A stretch of 64,000 bases of DNA, from assembly GCF_002846395.1 (NCBI RefSeq), contig NZ_PJMU01000003.1:186001-250000 (forward strand), given 5' to 3'. Numbering within the stretch: position 1 is the stretch's first letter; each line of letters begins with the position of its first letter. The position numbers and the translations under genes are program-made. This document shows positions 35,340 to 48,646 of this stretch, piece by piece. Origin of the DNA: Pontibacter ramchanderi. Lineage in GTDB: Bacteria > Bacteroidota > Bacteroidia > Cytophagales > Hymenobacteraceae. The notes below the pieces were generated by a model, which was not told the DNA's origin, did not search any database, and saw only the letters and a program-made list of their open reading frames with translations.

Positions 35340-35536
35340 CCAATATAAGTTATAAACTTTCCTTGTACATGTTACGAATATGTTAACAAGTTAGTCATAC
35401 TTTTTAAAAATAAAAATAACTTTTTAAAAAATTTAATAAGTATTTCTATTTACTTGGTTCCCGGTTTCCATGTTAGTACAGGATGCTACTTGATACTGCC
35501 CGATGACGTGAGTGCTTCTCACCTTGCAGATTAGTT
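35340..35536 (-). promoter_or_regulatory. AT-rich promoter region of the ROK-susCD operon
   Basis: About 200 bases ahead of the ROK gene are strongly AT-rich (A/T runs at about 35400-35450). An inverted pair CTTGT and ACAAG surrounds TACGAATATGTTAAC near 35360-35390 and may be an autoregulatory site. No exact -7 box was found, so the start of transcription is not assigned. Confidence 0.4.
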
Positions 35537-35588
35537 TAAAACAAAAGCCACTCCCTGCCAGGATTGCTCCAATAACAGACAGTGGCTT
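35537..35588 (-). terminator. Terminator after the PNGase gene (end of Region 4 operon)
   Basis: AAGCCACT at 35545-35552 pairs with AGTGGCTT at 35581-35588. On the minus strand the stem is followed by TTTGTTTTAAA. It lies 20 bases after the PNGase stop. Confidence 0.75.
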
Positions 35589-35607
35589 ATTTGCCCAAAA
35601 GCAATGC

Positions 35608-37545
35608 TTACTCTTTTAGTCGGATGCGCTTTTTGAACTTTTCCTCCCCGCCAACAAACACTACTAAGTAGAAGCGCCCTTTCGGGTGATGGCTCAGGTC
35701 GTAGGTAAAAACACCCTCCTTCAACTCTGCATATTGCTGCTCCAACACTACTTCCCCACCCGGTTCGGTCACTATTTGCACCAGCACGTCGTGCGGATGG
35801 TTAGCGTAATAATCGAAGGTGGTGGTGTCGTTGGTGCGGGTAGGGTACAGGCCGAAGGAAAGTGCATCTGTGGTAGGAGTTGCCGGTGTGCCTACCTCGA
35901 AAGCATAACGCACCGAGGAACCGAAGTCTGACTCGAAATCCTGCAGCATGGCGCCATTGCCGTCCAGCAAACGGAGCTTGCCCCTGCCACCGCGCGGATT
36001 GGCCCAAAACTCCAGGCCGTTGCCTCCGCTGTCCTGAAACAAGAATTCATAATTCCCTTGCCGGAGCTGCAGGGTATCCCGGTACAGGGTATTGGCTTTC
36101 AGAGTCCCCACCACTCTTTCTTGTACAATTTCACCAGCGCCATTCTTAAGTGTGTAGAAATTTTGATCTGGCTGATTATTGGTCATCAGGTATACCACCA
36201 TTGTTGCCCCATGCTTCGGCACCCCCTCAAAGGTGCTGGTCATTTTATTGTCTGCCGGATACTTGTCTTTCTTACCGTTTGGCTTAAGCAGCTCCACCTC
36301 AAACATGTTCCGCCCGGGTGCTTGGTCTATCACGCCGGGTAGGGAGATAGTGGTGGAGGCGGCGGGTGCTAGGTTGCCCGCCCAAGTATAGCTGCGCTGC
36401 CCAAACCCTTTGGTGCCGTAGCGGATATCCAGGCGGGTGAGCGGAGCCGCCCCCATGTTGCGCACCACTACCTGCGGCTGCACATTGGCGGGGTTCTGAC
36501 GTCGGTGCGCGTCTTTCAGCGTCGGGCGCACGATATCCGAAATGGCCGCATCCTGCTTGGCAGCTGGTTTTTTGTACTGAATGACATAGGCGGTGATGTA
36601 GGCTTCGGCACTGGGGGCAGAGGAGGTATAGTCCTCCATGTTGATGTCCACGGTGTGCCGGGCTCCCGCCCGCACGGGCAGGTCAAACAGGTCGGGTTGC
36701 ATCAGGTCGCCGGGACACCAGTCGGCCCGGTCGTAGACCCAGGTACCCGCCTGCGGGTAGAGCGGGTTGTCTCCGCATTTCTTCCAGATGTCACGTTTGT
36801 CGATCAGTTTCTGATCAAAGTATATCTCCCGGTACTTACTGCAGAACTCGGCGCAGTTGTCGGGCTTGTCCATGCCGTGGCCGGTCTGCACAACCCGCAA
36901 ACGGGCGAAAGCGGCGTTTTTATCTGCCGTGAAAGCGGTAGGTTTCAGTGCGTTCTCAATCGGGTTGGCAGGGTCGCCGTACCGGTAGGCCCCGTCATAA
37001 ATCTTGTGAATGGAGATCGGTTCCCAGGCGGGTTTGCCCTTCACTATCTCAAAATCGAGCGTGATGGTCCAACCCCTGTCATTGTTGGGTTCCCAGCCGG
37101 TATGGTTGTACTCTATTTCCACGCTGTCGCGCAGGAGCAGACTGAAATCGGTGACATCCACTTCCCAGTCGAAAGCCCAGTCTTTGCTGAAGGCCCCTCC
37201 ATAGGGTGTGAGCATCCGCCCGATCTCAATGTCCTGCGACTCGCCCTTTACCCCTCCCGTGCGGCGGATGGTGATGTGGTCTTTGTAGTCCCAGTCGGCG
37301 CAGCGCATCGTATCGGGACACCCCATGCGCAATTTAAGCTTGATGCTCCGGATGCCTTCTTTGGGGGAAGGAAATACACCCCATGCTTTGTAAAAGTTAA
37401 CGCCCTGGCTCGGGTCGGTCACAACAGTCAGGCGCTTGTGCGTGACCACATGCAGAGTGTCGGAGGCATAGGTCTGAAATGAAAAAAGCAAGAGAATAGC
37501 AGTGAGGGTGTAATACCATACCTTGCTGTTGGTCTTGGAGCTCAT
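35608..37545 (-). CDS. PNGase F-like peptide-N-glycosidase with probable T9SS tail
   Basis: A 645-residue secreted amidase that would release whole N-glycans from asparagine. Signal peptide at about residues 1-27. The N-terminal half matches the PNGase F double jelly-roll: GVNFYKAWGVFPSPKEGIRS, then MRCADWDYKD (D86 in the C-x-D-W-D motif, matching the essential Asp60 of PNGase F), and QTGHGMDKPDNCAEFC (E233 matching Glu206). The family prototype has about 314 residues; this protein adds Ig-like domains. The last about 85 residues (LYPTRTNDTTTFDYY, then LSHHPKGRFYLVVFVGGEE and KFKKRIRLKE) look like a type IX secretion sorting domain, so it is probably released to, or held at, the surface. It is the last gene of the Region 4 cluster. 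Confidence 0.88.
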   Translation of the reverse strand: MSSKTNSKVWYYTLTAILLLFSFQTYASDTLHVVTHKRLTVVTDPSQGVNFYKAWGVFPSPKEGIRSIKLKLRMGCPDTMRCADWDYKDHITIRRTGGVKGESQDIEIGRMLTPYGGAFSKDWAFDWEVDVTDFSLLLRDSVEIEYNHTGWEPNNDRGWTITLDFEIVKGKPAWEPISIHKIYDGAYRYGDPANPIENALKPTAFTADKNAAFARLRVVQTGHGMDKPDNCAEFCSKYREIYFDQKLIDKRDIWKKCGDNPLYPQAGTWVYDRADWCPGDLMQPDLFDLPVRAGARHTVDINMEDYTSSAPSAEAYITAYVIQYKKPAAKQDAAISDIVRPTLKDAHRRQNPANVQPQVVVRNMGAAPLTRLDIRYGTKGFGQRSYTWAGNLAPAASTTISLPGVIDQAPGRNMFEVELLKPNGKKDKYPADNKMTSTFEGVPKHGATMVVYLMTNNQPDQNFYTLKNGAGEIVQERVVGTLKANTLYRDTLQLRQGNYEFLFQDSGGNGLEFWANPRGGRGKLRLLDGNGAMLQDFESDFGSSVRYAFEVGTPATPTTDALSFGLYPTRTNDTTTFDYYANHPHDVLVQIVTEPGGEVVLEQQYAELKEGVFTYDLSHHPKGRFYLVVFVGGEEKFKKRIRLKE

Positions 37546-37581
37546 GTATTTCCGTAGTTATTGATGGTGTAAACAAAGAGG

Positions 37582-37620
37582 GCCCGACAACCACCAGAAG
37601 CGAGTTGCCGGGCTTTTTTT
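37582..37620. terminator. Hairpin between GH2 and PNGase genes
   Basis: GCCCGACAAC at 37582-37591 pairs with GTTGCCGGGC at 37604-37613 with one mismatch (a G-U wobble on the minus-strand RNA). T7 follows on the plus strand, while the minus strand has only a weak CTCTTTG. It may partly terminate the beta-galactosidase transcript before PNGase or give PNGase its own 5' boundary. Confidence 0.5.
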
Positions 37621-37659
37621 GACTAGTTTGCTATACCTATTCGAGCGGTATGGGTCATT

Positions 37660-42049
<4,390 letters not shown>

Positions 42050-42098
42050 GGTCTCGTGTTTGATGTTGTCAAGTTTCTGGTGCGAGTGGCTGGTTTCC

Positions 42099-43802
42099 TT
42101 AATTTTCCTGCAATCGCTGCAGGGCGGCCTTTGCCTGCGCCACTGAGGCAGCGGCCGGCTTTGTTTTCAGTTCGCTTATCTCGAAGGCACTCAGGAGACT
42201 GTCCAACTCCTGCAGCTTGTTGTGCTGACCACGCCGGGCAAACTCCTCGCGTAGCAGCCTTATCTTCTCAAAGTCCTGCACTCCCTCAATCAGTTTTTCG
42301 AAACGGATGGATGTCATTGGCCCTGGGTATACCTGGTAAGTGTCGCCCGCCGGCCATGTCCTGAACCGACTGTCCTGCATTGGTTTTTCGACCCAGCTGT
42401 TGTAGGCCCAGCGCAGATAGCCGGTAAAGCCCTGCGCTGCCGCATACCACCCCAGCCAGGTATGCTCTGCCGGGGGAGAAAAGGTAAATCCGTTCGGATA
42501 AGCCTCCTCGCAGCTGGTATAGAAGGTGCTGGGCATACCGATGGCCTTGCGGCGCTCCAGCACCCGCTGTTCGAACTTCCATTTCGAAGCGATGCTGTAA
42601 TCGAATATGTCCGGCTCTATTTCGGGGTGATAGATACCGGCCAGTGTTATTTTCCAGTCAGGGTTGGTTTCTTTTAACAGGCTGATTACGGCCTGCATAT
42701 CGGCCAGCGGACGCTCATCCATGGCGATGGAGGTGATGGAAAACCAGCCCTTTGCCTTCAGGTGCCGTGCAAAATCGCGGAGGAAGGCGCCCCAGAACGC
42801 ATTGTAGGCAGGCGTGCCGGCCTTTCCCGTATAAACGGTGTCCCGGCCGGTAGCCTCGTCAAAGTACGGGAAGGCCATCTTCCAGGGGACCATGGTGTAG
42901 CAGTTGATCCGCTCCCTGATCCCGCAGGACATCACGAAGGACACGTACTCGTCGAAACGACTGTAATCATAGGTCCAGGAGCCGCCCTTGCGCTTGCGCC
43001 ACCCTATCAGGCTCGGAAAATCGTCGTAGGTTTGGTGGTTCCAGGGCTCGTCTATGATGCTGGTCGTTATCGCCTTCTGGCCCGCCCCCGCAAGCATGGT
43101 ATAATAGGGTCGCATGGCGTCGTAGTGCGCCCTGCTCCAAAGCGGCACCCCGTGCACGCGGGCTATAGCGGCTGGGTGCTGCCACAGGTCCAGGTCAAAA
43201 GCCCACTCAGCGGGCGGCGGCAGGCGCCTGTCCTGCACCGTCAGCGAGATCGGCATTTTGTAGGCCTTCCCGGCCTGTACGGTTATGGTGCCCGTATATT
43301 TGCCGGCGGCCAGGTTGCCAGGTACGGCTATGCTCAACCACACGGGCTGCACTGTGTTCTGCTCCAGCACCGACCATGCGGCCGTATCGATGGCGTCTGC
43401 CACACAGGAGGAGTCAAAGTCGGTGGGTTTACGGTGACCGCAACCCTGGCCAAATGCATCGGTCATCACGTAACGCACAAAGCCAGCTGTGATGTTGGCG
43501 GCCGGCAGGCGATTGCCCTTGGGCCCCTTCAATTCCGACACACTCACACGCAACTGCGGTATTTCCCTTTTGGCCCAGACCAGCAACTGGGTATGCACTT
43601 TCTCCCCCTTCCAGGCTGTTGCCTCCCAACTTTTCTGCATCGCCACCGGTACCTGGTTCTGTGCGTAGCGGGTATCGCTGGGAGCAAAGCTCACGTTCAC
43701 CGGTTCTTTCAGGCTTTCCCAAGCCACCTGTTGCTGTGCAAAAAGGGGCAGTAAAAGCAAGAGCTGAAAGAGCAAGGCTAAGGTAAAGGGTAATGCTTTC
43801 AT
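42099..43802 (-). CDS. DUF4091 / GH123-like protein
   Basis: A 567-residue protein with a signal peptide (residues 1-22). The N-terminal part is a beta-rich domain; the middle is a TIM-barrel-like region with WAFDLDLWQHPAAIARV, TTSIIDEPWNHQTYDD and a D362-E363 pair in SIAMDERP; and the end matches DUF4091 (GYLRWAYNSWVEKP, SIRFEKLIEGVQDFEKIRLL). GH123 beta-N-acetylgalactosaminidases use a neighbouring D-E pair with substrate assistance, so D362-E363 is a candidate active site. DUF4091 proteins are mostly uncharacterised. Between sialidase and alpha-galactosidase it may remove GalNAc from LacdiNAc, GalNAc-type or mucin glycans. Activity is inference. Confidence 0.75.
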   Translation of the reverse strand: MKALPFTLALLFQLLLLLPLFAQQQVAWESLKEPVNVSFAPSDTRYAQNQVPVAMQKSWEATAWKGEKVHTQLLVWAKREIPQLRVSVSELKGPKGNRLPAANITAGFVRYVMTDAFGQGCGHRKPTDFDSSCVADAIDTAAWSVLEQNTVQPVWLSIAVPGNLAAGKYTGTITVQAGKAYKMPISLTVQDRRLPPPAEWAFDLDLWQHPAAIARVHGVPLWSRAHYDAMRPYYTMLAGAGQKAITTSIIDEPWNHQTYDDFPSLIGWRKRKGGSWTYDYSRFDEYVSFVMSCGIRERINCYTMVPWKMAFPYFDEATGRDTVYTGKAGTPAYNAFWGAFLRDFARHLKAKGWFSITSIAMDERPLADMQAVISLLKETNPDWKITLAGIYHPEIEPDIFDYSIASKWKFEQRVLERRKAIGMPSTFYTSCEEAYPNGFTFSPPAEHTWLGWYAAAQGFTGYLRWAYNSWVEKPMQDSRFRTWPAGDTYQVYPGPMTSIRFEKLIEGVQDFEKIRLLREEFARRGQHNKLQELDSLLSAFEISELKTKPAAASVAQAKAALQRLQEN

Positions 43803-44016
43803 CCGTAAGGCTTAACTGGCTGGCAAACCATTGCTCCCTTTTCTAACTGGAACAGCGGCCATTCGATCGCACACGCTTGGCAGTACGGCGAGCGGCAACA
43901 GGTGAAGTGCTGCAAAGGGCACCTACCAGCTCCCACTCGCCGGACAATAGTGTGAATCTACAAAATGTCTTCGTAAACGCAAATCACACACTTGATTTAC
44001 TACTATATAAGACCTT
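43803..44016. other. Spacer between sialidase and DUF4091 genes
   Basis: These 214 bases have no convincing ORF and no strong hairpin or -7 box. It is the longest gap in the Region 4 operon, so an internal promoter is possible but not seen. Confidence 0.4.
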
Positions 44017-45180
44017 TCATTTCCACTTCAGGGTAGTAAAGACGATACGCCGGTAGCCATTCTTCTCGTAGAGCACCCCCACTTCCTTTTTTCCTACCTG
44101 CACCAGGTCTGAGTAAGCAGCATAGTCCTTTTCATCGTCCGGACTTTTGGCAATCACGTGCTGCACAGGCCAGGTCTTGCCTTCGTCGTAGCTGATGCGC
44201 AGGGTCAGGTTGTCGCGGCGCTTTGGGTCGGCTGCGTTGCAGAAAGCCAGTATGGTTTTACCTTTCTTTTTGCCAAGGGCCAGAATACTGCCCTGGTTCA
44301 CCGGGTCGGGCAATTGCGCATCGAAATAGGTCGTATCCCAGGTGGCACCCCCGTCGCTGCTGATGCTCACTATGCGGGAACGCACATCGCCCTGTTGGTT
44401 GCGAATGTTCATCATCAGCCGGTTGTTTGTGATCTCCACCGCCATGGCTTCGTTCCCACCGGATTCAGGCACCGTCGCGCTGATCTTGAATGTCTTGCCG
44501 TGGTCGTCGGTATAGAAACCGTGGGCAAAATAGTCTTCCGCATTGTTTTTGGGCTTTCCCTCCGAATGATTGGCTGCCACATAAATGCGGCCTTTATATT
44601 TCCCGTCTTTAAGCTGGATGGCATGGCCCGGCGTGTTGGCATAGGCGCGCCAGTCCTCTGTAAAGGTATAGGCGGGATTGGCTGCTGGCATTTGAGGGCG
44701 GTGCACCTGCGCCGTAATATTCACGGGCGCCGACCAGGTTTGGCCGTTGTCAATGGAGGTGATATACCATACCTCGCGCCAGCCCTTCGCGCTGCGCACC
44801 TCATGCTCGTGCGCATTGCCGGTGTTATAGAACAGGAACAGACGGCCATTCGGATAAGCCGGGTCGGTCAGGTCCATCACGGGGGCGGCGTTGCCTGCCT
44901 GCAGTGTGTCATAGTCCACTACCGTCTGCAGTCCAGACCAGGTCTTGCCCTTGTCCCTGCTGCGCTTCATGACAATATTCACGTCCCCGAAGTCGGCGGC
45001 TCCGTGCACCCGCCCTTCTGCAAAGGCCAATATGTCGCCATTGGGCAGGTCGAGGATGGCAGGTATACGGTAGGATTTATGTCCTTCTTCACCGGAGACA
45101 AACACGGGGATATCCTTAGATTGTGCTGGCGCCAGCAGTGGCGCAAGCATCAGAAAACAGGCAAAAGCGAATCGTAACAT
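44017..45180 (-). CDS. GH33 exo-alpha-sialidase
   Basis: A 387-residue neuraminidase. The ATG at 45180 gives a clean signal peptide (MLRFAFACFLMLAPLLAPAQ); the 79-residue extension upstream is Ser/Thr-rich noise overlapping the neighbouring gene. The YRIP motif carries the arginine (R38) that binds the carboxylate, followed by FAEGRVHG. Five Asp-boxes are present: SRDKGKTWS, SIDNGQTWS, TDDHGKTF, SSDGGATWD and SYDEGKTW. It removes terminal sialic acid, and the product would go to the NanM-type mutarotase, transporter and NanA coded just upstream. Linkage preference cannot be read. Confidence 0.95.
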   Translation of the reverse strand: MLRFAFACFLMLAPLLAPAQSKDIPVFVSGEEGHKSYRIPAILDLPNGDILAFAEGRVHGAADFGDVNIVMKRSRDKGKTWSGLQTVVDYDTLQAGNAAPVMDLTDPAYPNGRLFLFYNTGNAHEHEVRSAKGWREVWYITSIDNGQTWSAPVNITAQVHRPQMPAANPAYTFTEDWRAYANTPGHAIQLKDGKYKGRIYVAANHSEGKPKNNAEDYFAHGFYTDDHGKTFKISATVPESGGNEAMAVEITNNRLMMNIRNQQGDVRSRIVSISSDGGATWDTTYFDAQLPDPVNQGSILALGKKKGKTILAFCNAADPKRRDNLTLRISYDEGKTWPVQHVIAKSPDDEKDYAAYSDLVQVGKKEVGVLYEKNGYRRIVFTTLKWK

Positions 45181-45223
45181 AGAAATTGATTTGTGTAAAA
45201 TGTAGCTATAATGGGTAGGGCTA

Positions 45224-46405
45224 TCAGATCTGGTTTTGCAGCAGCTGCCAGCAGTACCACTCCTGACGCGGCAAGTGAAACGGCCCTTTAAATAAGTTAC
45301 CTTTGATGGAAGATGACTGGCGCCCGTCGCGGTGCAGGTAGCCAAACCACTCTCCATGCTCCTTGTCGTGAAAGTGGCTGTAGGCGTAGTCGTGCACCTG
45401 CTTGTGCCAGTCGGCATACTTCTGTTCTCCGGTCAGGGTATAGGCCAGCAGCGTGGCGATAATGGTTTCGTTCTGTGGCCACCAGAACTTCATGTCGTGC
45501 CAGTATTCCTGCACCGGTTTGCCGTACACGTCGCGGAAGTACAGGATACCGCCATGGGTTTTGTCCCAGCCCCGTTCCCACATGTAGTCGAGCATGCGGC
45601 AACCCAGACCAATCAGGTGCGGGTCGTTGTGGCGGTGCTTTGCCTCATGCAGGATAAACCAGGCTCCTTCGATGGCATGGCCGGGGTTCAGTGTTCTTCC
45701 GTCAAAGTGGTCGATGATGCTGCCATCGGGGGCGACCTGCTCCATCACACAGCGAATGTCGTCTTTCACAAAGTCACGCTCTATTTCGGCAATCCACCTG
45801 GTGATCCACTCATCGCAATGCGGATCGCCGATGGTGTCGCGCAGTTGCTGCGCCGTGTTCAGCATGATCATGGGTATGCCTATTCCTTTGGCGGGCCGTG
45901 TGTCCGTATATTTGGCAGGCAGTATACCTGGCGTGGTGGCGTACTCGATGCACTGGCCAAAAAGCCTGCGGGCCTCCCCGGCCACCTCTTCGTCGCCACT
46001 GGCCTTGGCATAGGCAGCAAAGGCAATCACGGCAAAGGTTTCGGAGAAGAAATAGCGGCGTTTGCGAATGGGCTTGCCCTCGCGCGTCACGTGGAAAAAC
46101 ATGCGCCCGTCCGTGTCAAAGCAATGTTGCCGCAGGAAGTCCACCCCTTTCCGGGCACCCTCCAGCCACTCCGGCCGCTGCTCGACTGTGTTGTAGAGGG
46201 TGGCCAGCAGCCAGGCAGCACGGCCCTGTATCCAAACGGCTTTGTCATCGTCGAGCAGGCTGCCGTCTGCGTCGCGCATCAGCAGGTAGCCGCCGTGCTC
46301 CTCGTCAATGGAGCGCGGAAACCAAAACGGCACGGTGTCCTCCAACAGCTGCCGCCTGTAGAAGTCTTTGTAGTAGTCCAGTGTGAATGTGTAGTCTGAA
46401 GTCAT
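45224..46405 (-). CDS. AGE-family epimerase, probable N-acetylglucosamine 2-epimerase
   Basis: A 393-residue (alpha/alpha)6-barrel protein of the N-acylglucosamine 2-epimerase family, with usual length. Markers are AVWIQGRAAWLLATLYN, ATTPGILP, NPGHAIEGAW with H243, WWPQNE and the KGPFHLPRQEW end with H377; the two histidines match the catalytic pair of the family. In Bacteroidota sialic acid pathways, this enzyme converts ManNAc from NanA to GlcNAc without ATP-dependent phosphorylation (the NanA-AGE route), instead of the NanK-NanE route. It has no signal peptide. It is 14 bases after the sialate esterase stop, thus tightly inside the sialic acid operon. Confidence 0.9.
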   Translation of the reverse strand: MTSDYTFTLDYYKDFYRRQLLEDTVPFWFPRSIDEEHGGYLLMRDADGSLLDDDKAVWIQGRAAWLLATLYNTVEQRPEWLEGARKGVDFLRQHCFDTDGRMFFHVTREGKPIRKRRYFFSETFAVIAFAAYAKASGDEEVAGEARRLFGQCIEYATTPGILPAKYTDTRPAKGIGIPMIMLNTAQQLRDTIGDPHCDEWITRWIAEIERDFVKDDIRCVMEQVAPDGSIIDHFDGRTLNPGHAIEGAWFILHEAKHRHNDPHLIGLGCRMLDYMWERGWDKTHGGILYFRDVYGKPVQEYWHDMKFWWPQNETIIATLLAYTLTGEQKYADWHKQVHDYAYSHFHDKEHGEWFGYLHRDGRQSSSIKGNLFKGPFHLPRQEWYCWQLLQNQI

Positions 46406-46419
46406 ATAAATAGATAATC

Positions 46420-48507
46420 TTATTCGCTTCGGGTTGTGAAACTAGTGAAGGTGGAGGCAGGGAAACCAGCTTTGTTGACAAGATTGGCTCTGGTAAAGGG
46501 CTCCCAGGCGTAGCGTACATACTTCGGTGCGGGCACCTTCTCTGCTGACACCCATACCTGGCTGCCACGGATCTCGGCACTCGCCTTATGAAACACCATG
46601 TCACTGCCCGCCACCTCAAAACCGCGCAACACTGTACCGTCGCTGGCACGCAGGCCCTTCGCGTGCTCAAACGAGCATACCGCCTGCTGACCGACAAACC
46701 TGGCCTTGTCGAAGAGTGGCCCGCTATAGGGCACGCGTTGCCTGTACGTGTTGGCCAACGCCCAGGCAGCCAGCCGATTCCCCACCTGCCGCTTCTGAGT
46801 CGGGTGCACGTCAAGCGAATCACCCAGATCGCTGGTTACGGCCATACCGGTGTTTTTCAGTTGCGAAAGCAGCCTGCGCTGACTGTCACGGAAGTGCTGC
46901 CAGCCCGGACGGTCGATACTGGAGAGCTGGGCATAGTAGAAGGGAATATCACCCCCCCACTTTTCGCGCCAGCCGCGAACCAACGTCCTGAACAATTCCT
47001 CGTGCAACTCTGTGTTATGCGCATTGCTCTCGCCCTGGTACCAGATCACGCCTTTGATGGGAAATAGCGTGAGCGCCGCTATACCTGCCTCGAAGTTGTA
47101 GGCAGGCTCATAGGGGTGCCGCTGCTTCGCATTGGCAGTTCCCTGGGTGTTCACACCCGCCCGCTCCCTGGCCCAGCCCATCACAAAGTCGGAGCTGCGC
47201 CAGTTGTGCAGCATGTCCACCAATTGGGGGTGGTGCTCCAGGGTATGGCGGTCAATCCACGACTCCGTAGTGGAACCTCCCACAGCCACCTGTATCAGCC
47301 CGACAGGCACCTTTAGCCGTTCGCGCAGTTGCTTGCCGAAATGGAAAGCCACCGCAGAATACTCTCCGGCCGCGGTGGAGTCGCAGCGCTGCCAGGTGCC
47401 CGAGAAGTACGCCAGCTGGTTTACTTTGCGAAGCGTGGTGGAGTCCCAGACAAAGTTGCCTGTTTCGGCAAGCGGTTTCATGTGCAGCAGGCGAATGTCA
47501 GCTGTCTGTTGCGCCTGCCGCATCTCTCGGCGTCCTTCCTGCGATGCCTTCAGCGGAAAGGCCATGTTGGACTGCCCCGAACAAAGCCACACCTCTCCTA
47601 CCAGTATGTCCTGCACGAGTATCTTTTTATCCGTCGTGCTAACCTCCATCTGGAAAGGACCTCCTGCCTTCTGAGGCGACAGCTCAACCCTCCAGCGTCC
47701 ATCTGCTCCGGTTGTGGCTTTTCTTGTCTCATTGCCGAATCTCACCACCACTTCCTGGCCGGCATCGGCTATGCCATACACGGGCAGCACCAGCCGCTGT
47801 TGCAGCACCATATGGTCTGTAAACACGGGTGCCAGCTGTAGTCCGCCATACCTGCCCGTCAGGTGCGCTGCTACTGTTGCTGCTATCAAGGCCGCCCCCT
47901 CGGCTGTGGGGTGCAAGTTGTCCGGGAACAGGTCGGGGCGCCTGTGCAGGGGCGTGTGCAGGTCGATCAGTTCCACCCCTCTGCTCTGGGCAATCAGGGG
48001 GATGCGCTCCTGTATCTGCCAGAACCAGTCGCGGGTGCCGGATTTGAAACGGGGATGGCCCGAAAAGATGGGCGTGAGCCGGGAAATGACAATGCGCACC
48101 CTGGGGTTTGCGGCACGCAGCGTGTCGATCAGGTGATAATAATCGGCGGCGAACTCATCGCGGTAGTTCGGCCAGTTGCGTGGATCGGTGTCGTTAAGAC
48201 CCAGATGGATGACGGCGATATCGGGCCTGAAGGTGATGGCGTCGCGGTACTGCTGTGTTTGCGTGTACGGCCGGTGCCCCTTGCGCAGCAGCGTGGCCCC
48301 GCTCAGCCCGAAATTTGCCACTTCATACCCTGCTCCTAAATGCTGCTGAAGCTGCACCGGGTACGCCTCCTGTTCCCTGTTTTGCAAGCCATAGCCATAG
48401 GTCACGGAGTTCCCGATGCAGGCCACTTTCAACTTTGTTGAGCTTTGAGTGGCATAACCAGGTATAGCGCACATACAAAGCAGGTAAAACAGAATATAGC
48501 GAATCAT
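46420..48507 (-). CDS. Two-domain sialate O-acetylesterase (SGNH + SASA)
   Basis: A 695-residue secreted esterase with two catalytic modules. A signal peptide (1-19) is followed by an SGNH/GDSL hydrolase (about 25-220): S34 in CIGNSVTYG, N105 in HLGLNDTDP, and D196/H199 in FPDNLHPT. Then comes a linker of Ig-like type (about 225-300) and a SASA domain (about 300-695) with S313 in CSGQSN, YQGESN, and DVHPTQK carrying the catalytic histidine. Such two-module sialate esterases are known in oral and gut Bacteroidota, where they remove acetyl groups from C4, C7, C8 or C9 of sialic acid so that the sialidase and lyase can act. Confidence 0.9.
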   Translation of the reverse strand: MIRYILFYLLCMCAIPGYATQSSTKLKVACIGNSVTYGYGLQNREQEAYPVQLQQHLGAGYEVANFGLSGATLLRKGHRPYTQTQQYRDAITFRPDIAVIHLGLNDTDPRNWPNYRDEFAADYYHLIDTLRAANPRVRIVISRLTPIFSGHPRFKSGTRDWFWQIQERIPLIAQSRGVELIDLHTPLHRRPDLFPDNLHPTAEGAALIAATVAAHLTGRYGGLQLAPVFTDHMVLQQRLVLPVYGIADAGQEVVVRFGNETRKATTGADGRWRVELSPQKAGGPFQMEVSTTDKKILVQDILVGEVWLCSGQSNMAFPLKASQEGRREMRQAQQTADIRLLHMKPLAETGNFVWDSTTLRKVNQLAYFSGTWQRCDSTAAGEYSAVAFHFGKQLRERLKVPVGLIQVAVGGSTTESWIDRHTLEHHPQLVDMLHNWRSSDFVMGWARERAGVNTQGTANAKQRHPYEPAYNFEAGIAALTLFPIKGVIWYQGESNAHNTELHEELFRTLVRGWREKWGGDIPFYYAQLSSIDRPGWQHFRDSQRRLLSQLKNTGMAVTSDLGDSLDVHPTQKRQVGNRLAAWALANTYRQRVPYSGPLFDKARFVGQQAVCSFEHAKGLRASDGTVLRGFEVAGSDMVFHKASAEIRGSQVWVSAEKVPAPKYVRYAWEPFTRANLVNKAGFPASTFTSFTTRSE

Positions 48508-48646
48508 GACAGCGTAAGTAAACTATACCTTTGCCCGCATTTATATCCTAGCAAGGGTATAGCAGTTGTTTATCGGATCATCTCCTGCACGTTGCAAATG
48601 TTTATTTTATTGCTGGATGCCATCGTTTGACGAGCAAGCTCAAAAA

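Noticed and set aside
36505-37482. 325-codon plus-strand frame over PNGase
   Set aside because: Antisense shadow; the minus-strand gene has catalytic motifs and a signal peptide.
42762-43754. 330-codon plus-strand frame over the DUF4091 gene
   Set aside because: Antisense shadow with no domain or start signal.
44158-45177. 339-codon plus-strand frame over GH33
   Set aside because: Antisense to a sialidase with five Asp-boxes.
45181-45417. 79-residue extension of the sialidase
   Set aside because: Ser/Thr-rich sequence in another gene's shadow; the ATG at 45180 starts a normal signal peptide.
45332-46399. 355-codon plus-strand frame over the AGE epimerase
   Set aside because: Antisense to a gene with clear catalytic histidines.
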